NCBI RefSeq assembly: GCF_021353295.2 | Contig: NZ_CP120635.1 | Location: forward strand, 1,592,001 to 1,656,000 | Length of the DNA stretch: 64,000 bases | Direction of reading: 5' to 3' | Origin: Pseudodesulfovibrio thermohalotolerans | GTDB taxonomy: Bacteria > Desulfobacterota > Desulfovibrionia > Desulfovibrionales > Desulfovibrionaceae | Part shown: positions 16,664-25,071 of the stretch, piece after piece | Numbering within the stretch: the stretch's first letter is position 1 | How the letters are laid out: every line of letters starts with the position of its first letter | Translations under genes and position numbers: made by a program | Notes under the pieces: model-generated | The model's database searches: none | The model's input: the letters and a program-made list of their open reading frames with translations, nothing else | What the model was told of the DNA's origin: nothing

Positions 16664-16744
16664 ATGGTCATCCGCATCCGCGCAGTCGGCGTCCGCCACT
16701 CTTACAAGTGGACCGGCCGCCGCTTCGTCGTCACCAGCCGCTGA
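16664..16744 (+). CDS. Very short basic frame
   Basis: 26 residues (MVIRIRAVGVRHSYKWTGR and on), five bases after the connector gene. Base composition is coding-like, but the ribosome site is weak. It could be a tiny zinc-free basic peptide or chance. Confidence 0.3.
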   Translation: MVIRIRAVGVRHSYKWTGRRFVVTSR

Positions 16745-16759
16745 CATTCGCAAAACCAT

Positions 16760-16837
16760 ATCACCGTCGTCTAACTGGCCTAGGACACCAGACTTTCAAT
16801 CTGGGCAATGCGGGTTCGAATCCCGTCGGTGATGCCA
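16760..16837 (+). tRNA. tRNA-Glu (anticodon UUC), CCA encoded
   Basis: The cloverleaf reads directly: acceptor ATCACCG/CGGTGAT, D stem GTCT/GGAC, anticodon stem CCAGA/TCTGG with loop CTTTCAA (anticodon TTC), T stem GCGGG/CCCGT with loop TTCGAAT, discriminator G and CCA at 16835-16837. The acceptor and D-arm resemble bacterial tRNA-Glu. It lies inside the virion operon, cotranscribed with structural genes. Possible roles are codon supply in late infection or a second attachment target. Confidence 0.93.
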
Positions 16838-16854
16838 AAAAAATGGGAGAGAAA

Positions 16855-17262
16855 ATGAAGTGCCAGAAGTGCGGCGAGACACTGCCCGGACCATCGCAGC
16901 GCCACAGGGCCAATCCCTTTTGTCAGCAATGCCTGGATACGGCTTTTTACGCTCTTCCGCCCAATCCCGCTGAGCCGTCAAAGTCATTCATGTCTCCTCG
17001 GTCAATCAAGCAACTTGAAGAGGTCGGAATCACAAAATTGCCGGAAGACGACTCGTGGCGCCCTGACAACACGAGATACCTGTTGCCTGTTGCGGAGGAT
17101 TCGTTCCCGTATGACCAGGACGAGCTGATTGATTTCCTCCAAAATGGTGCCAAAGCGCAGACAACAACAATGACATTCTCGGTTGATGGCATTGACGAGC
17201 GGCACAAGGAAATCGCCGCAATGATCGCCAGGCAAATGCCAAAAAAAGAAGAAAAACGATGA
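16855..17262 (+). CDS. Zinc-ribbon phage protein, unknown
   Basis: 135 residues. ATG at 16855, right after GGGAGA; the frame upstream overlaps the tRNA. Residues 3-6 (CQKC) and 24-27 (CQQC) form a CxxC-x17-CxxC zinc ribbon. The middle part (PRSIKQLEEVGITKLPEDDSW) and the C-terminal helix (ERHKEIAAMIARQMPKKEEKR) are unrecognised. It sits between the tRNA and the minor capsid gene. Confidence 0.55.
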   Translation: MKCQKCGETLPGPSQRHRANPFCQQCLDTAFYALPPNPAEPSKSFMSPRSIKQLEEVGITKLPEDDSWRPDNTRYLLPVAEDSFPYDQDELIDFLQNGAKAQTTTMTFSVDGIDERHKEIAAMIARQMPKKEEKR

Positions 17263-17274
17263 AAAGGAGCCACC

Positions 17275-18039
17275 ATGCCCACAAGCAAAGAAGCCCCCTG
17301 GCAAAAGGCTGTCGATACCGGCGTCAGGCTGGTTTTGTCGGCATACGAAGATGGCTCCGGGAGGCTCCTGAAAGTCCTGTCAAAGCACCGCAAGGATACA
17401 GGCCGGTGGGCGAAGTCCAGGATTGATCGCACCATGAAGCTGGTCAACAAGGAGTTGGCAACCATGGAGGAGCGCATCATCCTTGGGCTTGAAAGCGGGG
17501 CAGAGATTGCGGTCGGGTCGATCAACGGCAAGTGGCTCGGTATTCCGTCCGACATCGCAAGGACAAAGGCGCAGACAGCCAGAATGGCCGCCCAGATCCA
17601 GGAGCAGTTGACACTGGAAGCCCGGGAGGTCGTCCGTCAATCAACGCTTCTCGACACGACGAAAAAGGACTCGGCCAAGCAGTTGTCAGACAAGCACGTC
17701 TCCCGCGGCCTGACCACGAATTTCGCCGACAAGTCCGGGAAGAAGTGGAAGTCAGACACATATTTCGAGGTGTTGGCCTACGCGGCTGTCGGAAACGCCG
17801 CAAGAAACGCCCAAATCGACAAAATCGCCGAGGACGGCAGTAACCTGGTCCTTGTTGCCGGTCCTGCCGGCGGATGCCCGAAATGCGCACCATGGATCGG
17901 CCTTGTCCTGTCCCTTGTCGGCGACACTGACGAATACCAGACCGTCGACGAGGCCATGAACTCCGGCCTGTTTCACCCTCGGTGCCGCCACTATCCCATC
18001 CCCTATCAGCCCGAAAAAGAGAAAAAAAAGAAGGAATAG
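17275..18039 (+). CDS. Phage minor capsid / head morphogenesis protein
   Basis: 254 residues, AGGAG before the ATG. The C-terminal third has the Mu F / phage minor capsid 2 pattern: GCPKCAPWIGLVLSLVG (about 200-216) and SGLFHPRCRHYPIPY (about 231-245), with conserved Cys and His that bind metal. The N-terminal helix-rich part resembles SPP1 gp7. Such proteins ride in the head and may be ejected with DNA. Confidence 0.75.
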   Translation: MPTSKEAPWQKAVDTGVRLVLSAYEDGSGRLLKVLSKHRKDTGRWAKSRIDRTMKLVNKELATMEERIILGLESGAEIAVGSINGKWLGIPSDIARTKAQTARMAAQIQEQLTLEAREVVRQSTLLDTTKKDSAKQLSDKHVSRGLTTNFADKSGKKWKSDTYFEVLAYAAVGNAARNAQIDKIAEDGSNLVLVAGPAGGCPKCAPWIGLVLSLVGDTDEYQTVDEAMNSGLFHPRCRHYPIPYQPEKEKKKKE

Positions 18040-18042
18040 ACC

Positions 18043-18378
18043 ATGGCCAGAAAAATGCAAATCGCCGTGAAGACGGTCACGAGGTCTGGAGACGCGAACG
18101 CTTCTCCGACCACGACCATCGTGTCTCCGGCGCTGTCGGCCGTGGTCAAGAAGGCGGCATCCGGCATCCGCAGGGCCGAAGAGGCCAGGTATATCGAGGC
18201 GGACATGATCCTGTACGTGCGCTACAAGCGCAACCCGGCCATGGAAACGCTTCTCGCCGGCGGGGACATCCTGGTCGAGGTCGATGGGACCGACTTCGAG
18301 ATCATCAAGACGGTCGAACTCACACCGCCGAAGATCAAATGGGTCGGATTGTACCTGTTGGAGGCCGGTAATGGCTAA
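18043..18378 (+). CDS. Head closure / head-tail adaptor protein
   Basis: 111 residues. A small beta-rich protein ending FEIIKTVELTPPKIKWVGLYLLEAG, like phage head-tail joining proteins whose last strand closes a barrel. It lies between minor capsid and gp10-like genes and overlaps the next start by eight bases. Exact family not certain. Confidence 0.55.
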   Translation: MARKMQIAVKTVTRSGDANASPTTTIVSPALSAVVKKAASGIRRAEEARYIEADMILYVRYKRNPAMETLLAGGDILVEVDGTDFEIIKTVELTPPKIKWVGLYLLEAGNG

Positions 18379-18766
18379 AATCACACCGCTTGATTTTGTC
18401 ATGGTGGCGATGCGGAAGAAACACGGGATACGGAAGGCTGCCGAGGCGGCCGGAAAATTTGCCCGTGACGAAGCCGTCAAACGCGCCCCGGTCGACAAGG
18501 GGAAGCTTGAAGAGTCGATCATGTACGAGGTCACCGGCGACGACAACTCGGTGAATGTCTCGATCCGCATCAAAAAAGGGCGAAAGGCGAATGCCTACGC
18601 CACGAAAATGCACGAAGACCACTACAACCTGGGGCCAAGGTCGCAGGAGAAAAACAGCAAATCAGACGTGGTTGTCGGGCGCAAATACCTGGAGCGGGCT
18701 TTCGACGAAAATGTTGACGAAATCCTCCGGATCGTCGGCGGAAAGTTGCGGGAGGAGTTCAAATGA
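18371..18766 (+). CDS. Tail completion protein, HK97 gp10-like
   Basis: 131 residues from the ATG at 18371, inside the preceding gene end. AAGKFARDEAVKRAPVDKGKLEESI and the later YATKMHEDHYNLG (residues about 79-91) are typical of the HK97 gp10 family that joins head and tail. Overlaps both neighbours, indicating coupled translation. Confidence 0.75.
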   Translation: MAKITPLDFVMVAMRKKHGIRKAAEAAGKFARDEAVKRAPVDKGKLEESIMYEVTGDDNSVNVSIRIKKGRKANAYATKMHEDHYNLGPRSQEKNSKSDVVVGRKYLERAFDENVDEILRIVGGKLREEFK

Positions 18767-19128
18767 TTTTGGATCCGATCACCAACGCGGTGGCGTCGAC
18801 AGATTCGTCTCTGATCGTCGGCAAAAACTGCATGTATGGGGACACTCCTCCGCAGAAAATCGGCAACGTGTTCGCATTCATCAGCGAAACATCGCACACG
18901 CCACACGCGACTATAACGCCTCTTCGAAAGTCCAGTGTGCAGGTGTACGCCAACGGTTTTTCGTTCAAGGGCGCGGAGGCCATGGCCGCCGCCGTGGAAG
19001 CGTTGTCCGGCTCATACGACGTTGACGGCATCACGTACCGCATCGTCTCAATCAAGAGAAAAAACGGCCCTGTCAGGATACCTGGCGGGGCCTTTTCAAT
19101 GAACTTCACCGTGAACTTCACCATATAA
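18763..19128 (+). CDS. Tail terminator protein
   Basis: 121 residues, ATGA overlap with the previous gene. The sequence pattern (SLIVGKNCMYGDTPPQ, SVQVYANGFSFKGAEA, YRIVSIKRKNGPVRI) fits the small minor capsid/tail terminator family that caps the tail tube. Position directly before the tail tube gene supports this. Confidence 0.6.
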   Translation: MILDPITNAVASTDSSLIVGKNCMYGDTPPQKIGNVFAFISETSHTPHATITPLRKSSVQVYANGFSFKGAEAMAAAVEALSGSYDVDGITYRIVSIKRKNGPVRIPGGAFSMNFTVNFTI

Positions 19129-19154
19129 CAATCAATCGAACCCTGGAGGGTTAA

Positions 19155-19688
19155 ATGTCTTACGGAACAAAAGAAAATGTCCGCATGGGCGCCGGGAAGC
19201 TCTACGTCGGCGACACCTACGACGACGCCAACGCGCTCGGCTACACCCTGGAAAAGATCGAGTTCAGCTACACGGTCGACACAAAGGAAATCAAGGTCCA
19301 GCAGGAAGCCACCCCCATCGACTACATCGTCATGGCCAAGGAAGCGTCGATCACGACCACCCTGGCCGAGTTCGACCACGCGATGATGGTCAACAAGAAC
19401 CTGATCGCCGACGCGTCCCTTGTCACCGACGGCGTGACCTCGCGTGTCGAGATCTCCAGCTCTGTCGGCCAGTCCCTTGGACAGACAGCGCAGAAGGTCT
19501 GGGTCGTACCCGACGACGGCGATGTTGACTACATCATCTGCTTCCCGTCGGCCGTCATCAAGACCGAGCTGTCCTTTGCCTTCGATGCCGAAGACGTGAC
19601 CGGCTACCCGATCACCATCACCGCCATTCCCGACGGCAACGGCAGCCCCCTGGTCACCATCGGCGACCCCGATGTCGTCCAGTCCTAA
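19155..19688 (+). CDS. Major tail tube protein
   Basis: 177 residues. The start MSYGTKENVRMGAGKLYVG and strong bias toward C-ending codons mark an abundant structural protein; KIEFSYTVDTKEIKVQQ and TELSFAFDAEDVTGYPI match tail-tube beta strands. It stacks into hexameric rings forming the tail. A strong terminator follows, as is common after tube genes. Confidence 0.75.
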   Translation: MSYGTKENVRMGAGKLYVGDTYDDANALGYTLEKIEFSYTVDTKEIKVQQEATPIDYIVMAKEASITTTLAEFDHAMMVNKNLIADASLVTDGVTSRVEISSSVGQSLGQTAQKVWVVPDDGDVDYIICFPSAVIKTELSFAFDAEDVTGYPITITAIPDGNGSPLVTIGDPDVVQS

Positions 19689-19729
19689 CCACCAATAGCC
19701 ATCCCGGCGGCCGTGCCGCCTTGGATATA

Positions 19730-19777
19730 GCTCCCGGCAGGGTTCTCTCCTTACCTGCCGGGAGCTTCATATTTTTT
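19730..19777 (+). terminator. Strong terminator after the tail tube gene
   Basis: GCTCCCGGCAGG pairs perfectly with CCTGCCGGGAGC across a 12-base loop; a T-rich tail ends with six T. Confidence 0.88.
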
Positions 19778-19807
19778 AGCCAAAAAAGGGGAGAAAAAGG
19801 AGAGAAA

Positions 19808-20131
19808 ATGAAAACTTACGATGGAAACATGATCCGCCGGCAGTCCGGGTTCGTGTGGGACGGGACAAAATACAAGGTCACCGTCATGTCGGTGAAGAAG
19901 TGGTTCGAATACGACCTCAAATCCAAGCTGGATGCCGCAATCACAGCCGACACAGACCAGGAAAAGCGGGTTGTCACCGAGCAGATCAACTTCATCGAAG
20001 CCTCCTCCGACATTCCGGTGAAAGCGCTCTGGGAGATGGACGCAACGACCATCAATTTCCTTTTCAAGCTTTCCAAGGGAGAGGACCCGGAGAACGTAGA
20101 ACCGATCAAGGACGACGCGGGAAAAAACTAG
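19808..20131 (+). CDS. Tail assembly chaperone, short form (lambda G-like)
   Basis: 107 residues, ATG at 19808 after AGGAGAG; an upstream frame crosses the terminator and is not used. The protein is small and mostly helical (KWFEYDLKSKLDAAITAD, then IPVKALWEMDATTINFLFKL). Together with the frame-shifted continuation and the tape measure gene it forms the usual G / G-T / H order of siphophages. It helps coat the tape measure before tail assembly. Confidence 0.8.
   Translation: MKTYDGNMIRRQSGFVWDGTKYKVTVMSVKKWFEYDLKSKLDAAITADTDQEKRVVTEQINFIEASSDIPVKALWEMDATTINFLFKLSKGEDPENVEPIKDDAGKN
20119..20128 (+). promoter_or_regulatory. -1 ribosomal frameshift site
   Basis: GGGAAAAAAC lies directly before the TAG of the short chaperone. 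In the zero frame it is read GGA AAA AAC, containing the canonical heptamer A-AAA-AAC and also G-GGA-AAA. A -1 slip there enters the open frame that continues to 20481. Confidence 0.85.
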
Positions 20132-20481
20132 GTCCGGCCATCTCCTACATTGATCTCCCCTACGTGATCGGGGATTTCATGCGGTTCTACGGCCAATCCT
20201 TCAAGGCCACCATGGCCATGCCGTTCCCCGCTTTCTACGCCTTGTACGCCCGGATGGAGGCGATCAGGGCCAAGGAAATGGTCGCTGACCACGACACCAT
20301 CGCACACGGCACCAACACCGCGAACGGCGGAGAACCGAAGCTCCGCAACGCCCTTACAGGCGTGGAGAAACAGTTCATCCGGACCGAGGCCGCCACGAAA
20401 AACGGGGCGGATCCGAACTGGAAGAAGAAGATGGACAGTCTCCGCGGCGTCACCGCCACCCAAAAGAAGAAAAAGAGGTAA
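20128..20481 (+). CDS. Tail assembly chaperone T extension, made by -1 frameshift
   Basis: 117 residues (LGPAISYIDLPYVIGDFMRF and on) fused after the first 107 codons of the upstream gene, giving a G-T product of about 224 residues. The part is open only in the -1 frame and has phage-like codon use from 20128 onward, whereas the same frame before the slip site is Arg-rich noise. The C-terminus is basic (TATQKKKKR). T-type domains contact the tape measure and tube subunits. Confidence 0.8.
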   Translation, partial: LGPAISYIDLPYVIGDFMRFYGQSFKATMAMPFPAFYALYARMEAIRAKEMVADHDTIAHGTNTANGGEPKLRNALTGVEKQFIRTEAATKNGADPNWKKKMDSLRGVTATQKKKKR

Positions 20482-20484
20482 AAA

Positions 20485-23400
20485 ATGAACGTCGGCACCC
20501 TTTCCGCGACCCTGTCGCTCGACAGCCGCGCCTTCATGACCGGTCTCTCGGCCGCCACGAAAGGCTCGAACAAACTGCAGGGTGCAATGGACTTCCTCTC
20601 TTCGTCTGCCGGCAGGACTGCCCTGGCCATTGGCGGTGTCGGACTTGCCGCCACTTTGATGGCCAAGGCAATCGCGAAATCCACCGAGGTCGGTGCCAAA
20701 TTCGAAAACGAGATGAGGAAGGTCCAGGCAGTCAGCCGGGCCACTGAAGCGCAATACGAAGCCATGTCCGAAGCGGCCCTGGATGCCGCCAAGGTCACCA
20801 TGTGGACGGCAACCCAGTCCGCTTCCGCAATGAAGTTCCTCGCAATGGCCGGTTTCGATGCTAACCAGGCCATGGAAGCTCTCCCATCAGTCCTGCAACT
20901 GGCAACAGCCGGGATGCTCGACGTCGCCTCGGCGGCCGACATCACAACCAACATCATGTCCGGTTTCGGGATGACGGTCGACGACTTGCAAAGGGCAAAC
21001 AACGTCATCGTCGCAACGGCCACCAGCTCAAACACGTCGGTCGAGGAACTTGGCGAGGCGATGAAGTACGCCGCCCCTGTCGCCCACGCGCTCGGATATT
21101 CGATCGAGGACACGGCGGCCATGATGTCAATCTTGGCGAATGCCGGCATCAAGGGGTCCATGGCCGGTACGAACATGGCCCAGTCCCTCTTGAAAGCGGA
21201 GAAGGCCGCCAAGGCCTTCGGCATCGAAGGTGGAGACGTGCTGGCTGTCATCAGCAAGATGAAGGACGAAAGCGCGACCGTCATCGACTACCAGAAGACA
21301 TTCGGGCTGATTCCGCTCAAGACGGTCCTGGTAATGCGGGACAACATCGATGCGATCAAGCTCCAGACCCTGGCTATCAAGAAGGCCAACCTCGACGGCG
21401 TGGCCGCCAAGACGGCCAACACAATGGAGAAGGGGGTTATTCCCGCCTGGCAACGCCTGATGTCAGCCGGCGAAAATCTTGGCGTTAACGTGTTCGGAAC
21501 GTTTTCCGACGAACTCGCGTCGGCGCTTGACGAAATCGCGTCTGCGATCAACACCGTCGAACCGCTTATAACCGGCCTCGTCGAGTCGATGATCAAGCTG
21601 ATGAAGGTCGGGCATGACCCGATCGGTGAGCTGTTTCCCAAAGAGACCGCCGACAGGATCAAAGAGATCATGTTCGTTGTGTCGCTTGGAACTGTTTACA
21701 CGTCAGACGGTTATGATCTCATCAGCGATCGTATCGCCAAGAAAAACGCCGAAGACTACGTTGATCCGATGGGCAAAAAGCCCGTCTACAACGACGGCGT
21801 GAAAGACGACGACCGCCTCAAGTACCTGCAGAAGGTCAAGGAGGAGTACCTGGAGTTCCAGAAATACTACAAGGACGGCCGACTCGGTGCAGAAGACCCC
21901 GGAGACTGGGTCTCGTATTGGGAGGTGCGTGATCCATCAAAAAACATGACGCCTGTCACGACAGACGCTGTGTCTGACCAGATCATGGACCTGCTCGAAA
22001 AGCAACAGAAGCTCGAGGAGTCCGCGAAGGACTACAAGAAGGCCGTCGAAGAAGGGTGGACGACCACATACGAGCGCAAGATCGGCAAGATCAACACCGA
22101 ACTCGACGCCCTGAAAGGCAAGGAAGACGACTTGTCGTCGGCAAAGCGCGCGGCTCTCGAGTCGGAGCGCGACGACCTGAACGCCCAGAACGATTACGCG
22201 TCGTTCGTCGAGCTGGACAAGCTGAAACGGGAATCGGACTTGTCAGGCCTTGAAGGGACGAAGCGCAAGCGCAAGGAGGCCGAACTCGAACTCGACGCCG
22301 TCATGCGAAACACGGCGGCGACTTTGGACCAGAAGTCGATCGCAAACGAGATATACGATCTCAAGATCAAAGAGATCGAAAAAGAAGAAAGGCTGACAGA
22401 GCAGAAAAAAGCACAACTCCTCTTGAAGGAGCAGGAAGGTCGCCTCGAATCGTCAGACAACGCGGTAGTCGCCGCACATCGACAAGCAGAACTCGCAAGC
22501 ATCAAGCTCGACCTGGACAAACAGCTCAAGCAGAACTTGTGGGATCGTGTAGACGCTGTTGTCGAATACAACCAGTTGCTCGAAGACGGGAAGATAACCC
22601 AGACCCAGTACAACAGGCTCGTCAGAGACGCGAAGAAGATCGAGCAGGATCGCAACACCGTGGCTATCGCCACCGACGCTGACAGGCGGGATGATTTGTT
22701 CAAGGCGAAGATGAAGTCTTTGTCCGGGAGAATCAAGTCGGCGAACGACCAGTCAGCTCTTGACGGAGCAGACACGGAATACCAGCGCGATATCGTCAGG
22801 ACGCAACAGGAATACAGAGATATCCTGGCCGAAATCGACGGCCTCGAGGTCGACGACAGCCAGCGCCAGGCATTGATCGCCAAGGCCGATGCATGGAAAC
22901 AGGTTGCTGATGCCGCATCCCTTGCAAAAGAGCAGGAGCGGCAGTCGGCGGCCGACTTGGCCATGGTCACCAGTTCAATACAGTCAATGTCCGGGGCGGT
23001 CGAGGGGCCGCTTGCAGACTCGTTCGAGTCGCTCGCTGCCGGCAGTCTACCGGACCTGACAGATATGGCCGGGGCGATGATGAAAGAACTACAGCTCACG
23101 ATCGCTAAGCTGGCGGCGGAGCTGACGGCCCAGGGCCTGTTCCACTCCGTCATGAGCTTCGTTGACCAGGCAAACACGGCGTATCACGCTGCGGCGGCCG
23201 CCAGGGCGTATTCCGGAGCGGCCGTCATGGCGACGATCACGGCAGGGTCATTCCTCGGGTCCCAGTTCCATGCCGGCGTGACCGAGCTCGGCGAGGACCT
23301 GGACAACGTAAGCCTGATCAAGGGCGAACGTGTTGTCGACGCTGACACCAACCAAGATCTCAAGTCGTTCCTGGCCGGGAAGTCGTCGTCCAGCCAGTCC

Positions 23401-23562
23401 GTGTCCGTTTCCGTTACCCAGCAGTTCCCCGCTGGAACCAACTACGGCGAGATAGCGCAACATGCCGCGTTCATCAAGGAACAGGCGAAACAGGGCGTGA
23501 TGGAAGGCATCGCCAACCTCGAGCCTATCGCCGATTCGATCGCGTCAGTTTCCGGCAGATAG
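20485..23562 (+). CDS. Tape measure protein
   Basis: 1025 residues. An N-terminal TP901-type core (residues about 70-330: TKVGAKFENEMRKVQAVS-like opening, then MKFLAMAGFDANQAMEALPSV) with a hydrophobic stretch near 45-62 (RTALAIGGVGLAATLMAK). A long charged coiled coil spans roughly 450-820. An Ala-rich hydrophobic region lies near 885-925. The length of this protein sets tail length. Follows the chaperone genes by three bases. Confidence 0.9.
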   Translation: MNVGTLSATLSLDSRAFMTGLSAATKGSNKLQGAMDFLSSSAGRTALAIGGVGLAATLMAKAIAKSTEVGAKFENEMRKVQAVSRATEAQYEAMSEAALDAAKVTMWTATQSASAMKFLAMAGFDANQAMEALPSVLQLATAGMLDVASAADITTNIMSGFGMTVDDLQRANNVIVATATSSNTSVEELGEAMKYAAPVAHALGYSIEDTAAMMSILANAGIKGSMAGTNMAQSLLKAEKAAKAFGIEGGDVLAVISKMKDESATVIDYQKTFGLIPLKTVLVMRDNIDAIKLQTLAIKKANLDGVAAKTANTMEKGVIPAWQRLMSAGENLGVNVFGTFSDELASALDEIASAINTVEPLITGLVESMIKLMKVGHDPIGELFPKETADRIKEIMFVVSLGTVYTSDGYDLISDRIAKKNAEDYVDPMGKKPVYNDGVKDDDRLKYLQKVKEEYLEFQKYYKDGRLGAEDPGDWVSYWEVRDPSKNMTPVTTDAVSDQIMDLLEKQQKLEESAKDYKKAVEEGWTTTYERKIGKINTELDALKGKEDDLSSAKRAALESERDDLNAQNDYASFVELDKLKRESDLSGLEGTKRKRKEAELELDAVMRNTAATLDQKSIANEIYDLKIKEIEKEERLTEQKKAQLLLKEQEGRLESSDNAVVAAHRQAELASIKLDLDKQLKQNLWDRVDAVVEYNQLLEDGKITQTQYNRLVRDAKKIEQDRNTVAIATDADRRDDLFKAKMKSLSGRIKSANDQSALDGADTEYQRDIVRTQQEYRDILAEIDGLEVDDSQRQALIAKADAWKQVADAASLAKEQERQSAADLAMVTSSIQSMSGAVEGPLADSFESLAAGSLPDLTDMAGAMMKELQLTIAKLAAELTAQGLFHSVMSFVDQANTAYHAAAAARAYSGAAVMATITAGSFLGSQFHAGVTELGEDLDNVSLIKGERVVDADTNQDLKSFLAGKSSSSQSVSVSVTQQFPAGTNYGEIAQHAAFIKEQAKQGVMEGIANLEPIADSIASVSGR

Positions 23563-23572
23563 TCAACCTGGA

Positions 23573-23600
23573 GGCCCCCGCAATGGGGCCTTCTTCTTTT
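23573..23600 (+). terminator. Terminator after the tape measure gene
   Basis: GGCCCC pairs with GGGGCC, followed by a T-rich run. Confidence 0.7.
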
Positions 23601-23640
23601 CCCATTTTCATCTTTTTCATCAGCCACAAGGAGAGACACC

Positions 23641-23988
23641 GTGGACAACTACCTCCCGCTCGACCCGCACTGGGTCGACTCTTGCGACGTGTCCGACAAC
23701 TTTTCCGAACACCGGTTTGCCGGTGGCAGGAAGCAGTTCATCAGGACGGCCCCGAAGCCGACCAGGACGTACAAGTTGCGCTGGAACGTCATCGATCTTG
23801 AGACGACCAATGCACTCCGCGAATTCCACGACGACCACGGCCCGGCCATCCCCTGGCTGATAAACCTGTGGGGCTATGACGAGGCCGTTCTTGTCCGGTT
23901 CGTGCGCGACACATTCAAGGAGACGTGGGGAAGCGGATCCAGCGATTTCTGGTGCGACGTCGAATGCCGCATCGAGACAGTGGTGTAG
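23641..23988 (+). CDS. Minor tail protein, lambda M-like
   Basis: 115 residues from a GTG with AGGAGAG upstream. The pattern RTYKLRWNVIDLETTNALREFHDDHG and LINLWGYDEAVLVRF resembles the lambda M / phage minor tail family located at the tail tip. Followed in two bases by an L-like gene, preserving the lambda M-L order. Confidence 0.65.
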   Translation: MDNYLPLDPHWVDSCDVSDNFSEHRFAGGRKQFIRTAPKPTRTYKLRWNVIDLETTNALREFHDDHGPAIPWLINLWGYDEAVLVRFVRDTFKETWGSGSSDFWCDVECRIETVV

Positions 23989-23990
23989 CC

Positions 23991-24623
23991 ATGGACAGAC
24001 GAGAATACCTTACCGGCGACAGCATCAGCACTTACTACCTCTACGACATCCTCTTCTCCGAGGACGACGATGTGGAACAGCCTCCGTACTTCTTAACCAA
24101 CAACCCCAACGGCGCACGGATGACGCTGATGATGGCGGACGGGTCCACCGAGGAGCGGTGGTACATGCCGTTCGGAGTCAGCCACGGGGCAATCAGCCAG
24201 ACAACGGACGGGGCAAAGAACCCTGTCGACCTGACACTGGACAACAGCGAAGGGTTCGTGGAGCCGCTCTTCGAGAGGTCAACCATGGACTACTGCACGG
24301 TCATCATCCGGCAGGTCCTTGGTGACGACACCGAGATCTACCCGACCCTGGGGGTTCTCGGCCGCTACCAGATCGTCGGCTACGAGATCGCCGGTGACTT
24401 CGCCAAAGTCCGCCTCTCCCTCGGCCTTGGCCTCGTTAAATGCACCCTGGGTCGCCCTGCGTTTCGGACATGCTCCTGGCAGTTCGGTGACGAGCTGTGC
24501 GGCCTGACTCCTGGCGACGGGGAGCGGTGCGACAAGACCGTCGATTCCTGCCGCAAAAGGGGCAACCTGCACCGCTTCGGCGGCTTTCCTGGTCTTTGCC
24601 ACAACGGGATGAAGGGGCTGTGA
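23991..24623 (+). CDS. Tail tip protein, BR0599/lambda L-like
   Basis: 210 residues from the ATG at 23991. The C-terminal part carries cysteines in FRTCSWQFGDELCGLTPG, CDKTVDSC and FPGLCHNG, the pattern of the BR0599 family; lambda L, which has an equivalent set, binds an iron-sulfur cluster. The Cys set is intact here. Overlaps the stop of the next gene start (TGATG). Confidence 0.7.
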   Translation: MDRREYLTGDSISTYYLYDILFSEDDDVEQPPYFLTNNPNGARMTLMMADGSTEERWYMPFGVSHGAISQTTDGAKNPVDLTLDNSEGFVEPLFERSTMDYCTVIIRQVLGDDTEIYPTLGVLGRYQIVGYEIAGDFAKVRLSLGLGLVKCTLGRPAFRTCSWQFGDELCGLTPGDGERCDKTVDSCRKRGNLHRFGGFPGLCHNGMKGL

Positions 24624-25057
24624 TGTTCATAGACCACCAAGCCATCAAGTGGCTGGGGGTCCCGTTTCAGGAAGGCGGAAAAGCGAAAGACGGCGCCGAT
24701 TGCGGCGGACTGGTCCAGCTTTGGTACCTGCACGAGCTTGGTATCGACATCAGCGACCACGGCTTCGACCGGTCAGCGCCACATTCCGTCCTTTTCAACG
24801 GCCAATCCCCGCTCGTGTCCGTCCTTGAAGACGATTTCGAACCGCTTCGGAAAATCCCTGACGGGAGGCCAATGCGGCACGACATTCTCCTCTTCCGGCA
24901 CCGCCGCAAGGAACCCGACCATGTCGGCATCGTCCTTTCACCGACCCGCTTTCTCCATGTCTTGGAGGGCGGGTCTTCTCATGCGGCCGAGATCGCTTCC
25001 TGGCGGTCCCGACTGGTCGAGATCTACCGGCACAAATCGCTTTTGAAAAAAGACTGA
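24623..25057 (+). CDS. NlpC/P60 tail-tip peptidase (lambda K-like)
   Basis: 144 residues. Catalytic Cys27 in GADCGGLVQ and His100 in PDHVGIVL identify the NlpC/P60 family, which cleaves peptidoglycan peptides. At the tail tip it would open the host wall during DNA entry. Placed between L-like and J-like genes, as lambda K. No separate JAMM domain, so it is the C-terminal half of lambda K only. Confidence 0.8.
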   Translation: MFIDHQAIKWLGVPFQEGGKAKDGADCGGLVQLWYLHELGIDISDHGFDRSAPHSVLFNGQSPLVSVLEDDFEPLRKIPDGRPMRHDILLFRHRRKEPDHVGIVLSPTRFLHVLEGGSSHAAEIASWRSRLVEIYRHKSLLKKD

Positions 25058-25071
25058 AAAAGGAAAAAAAG

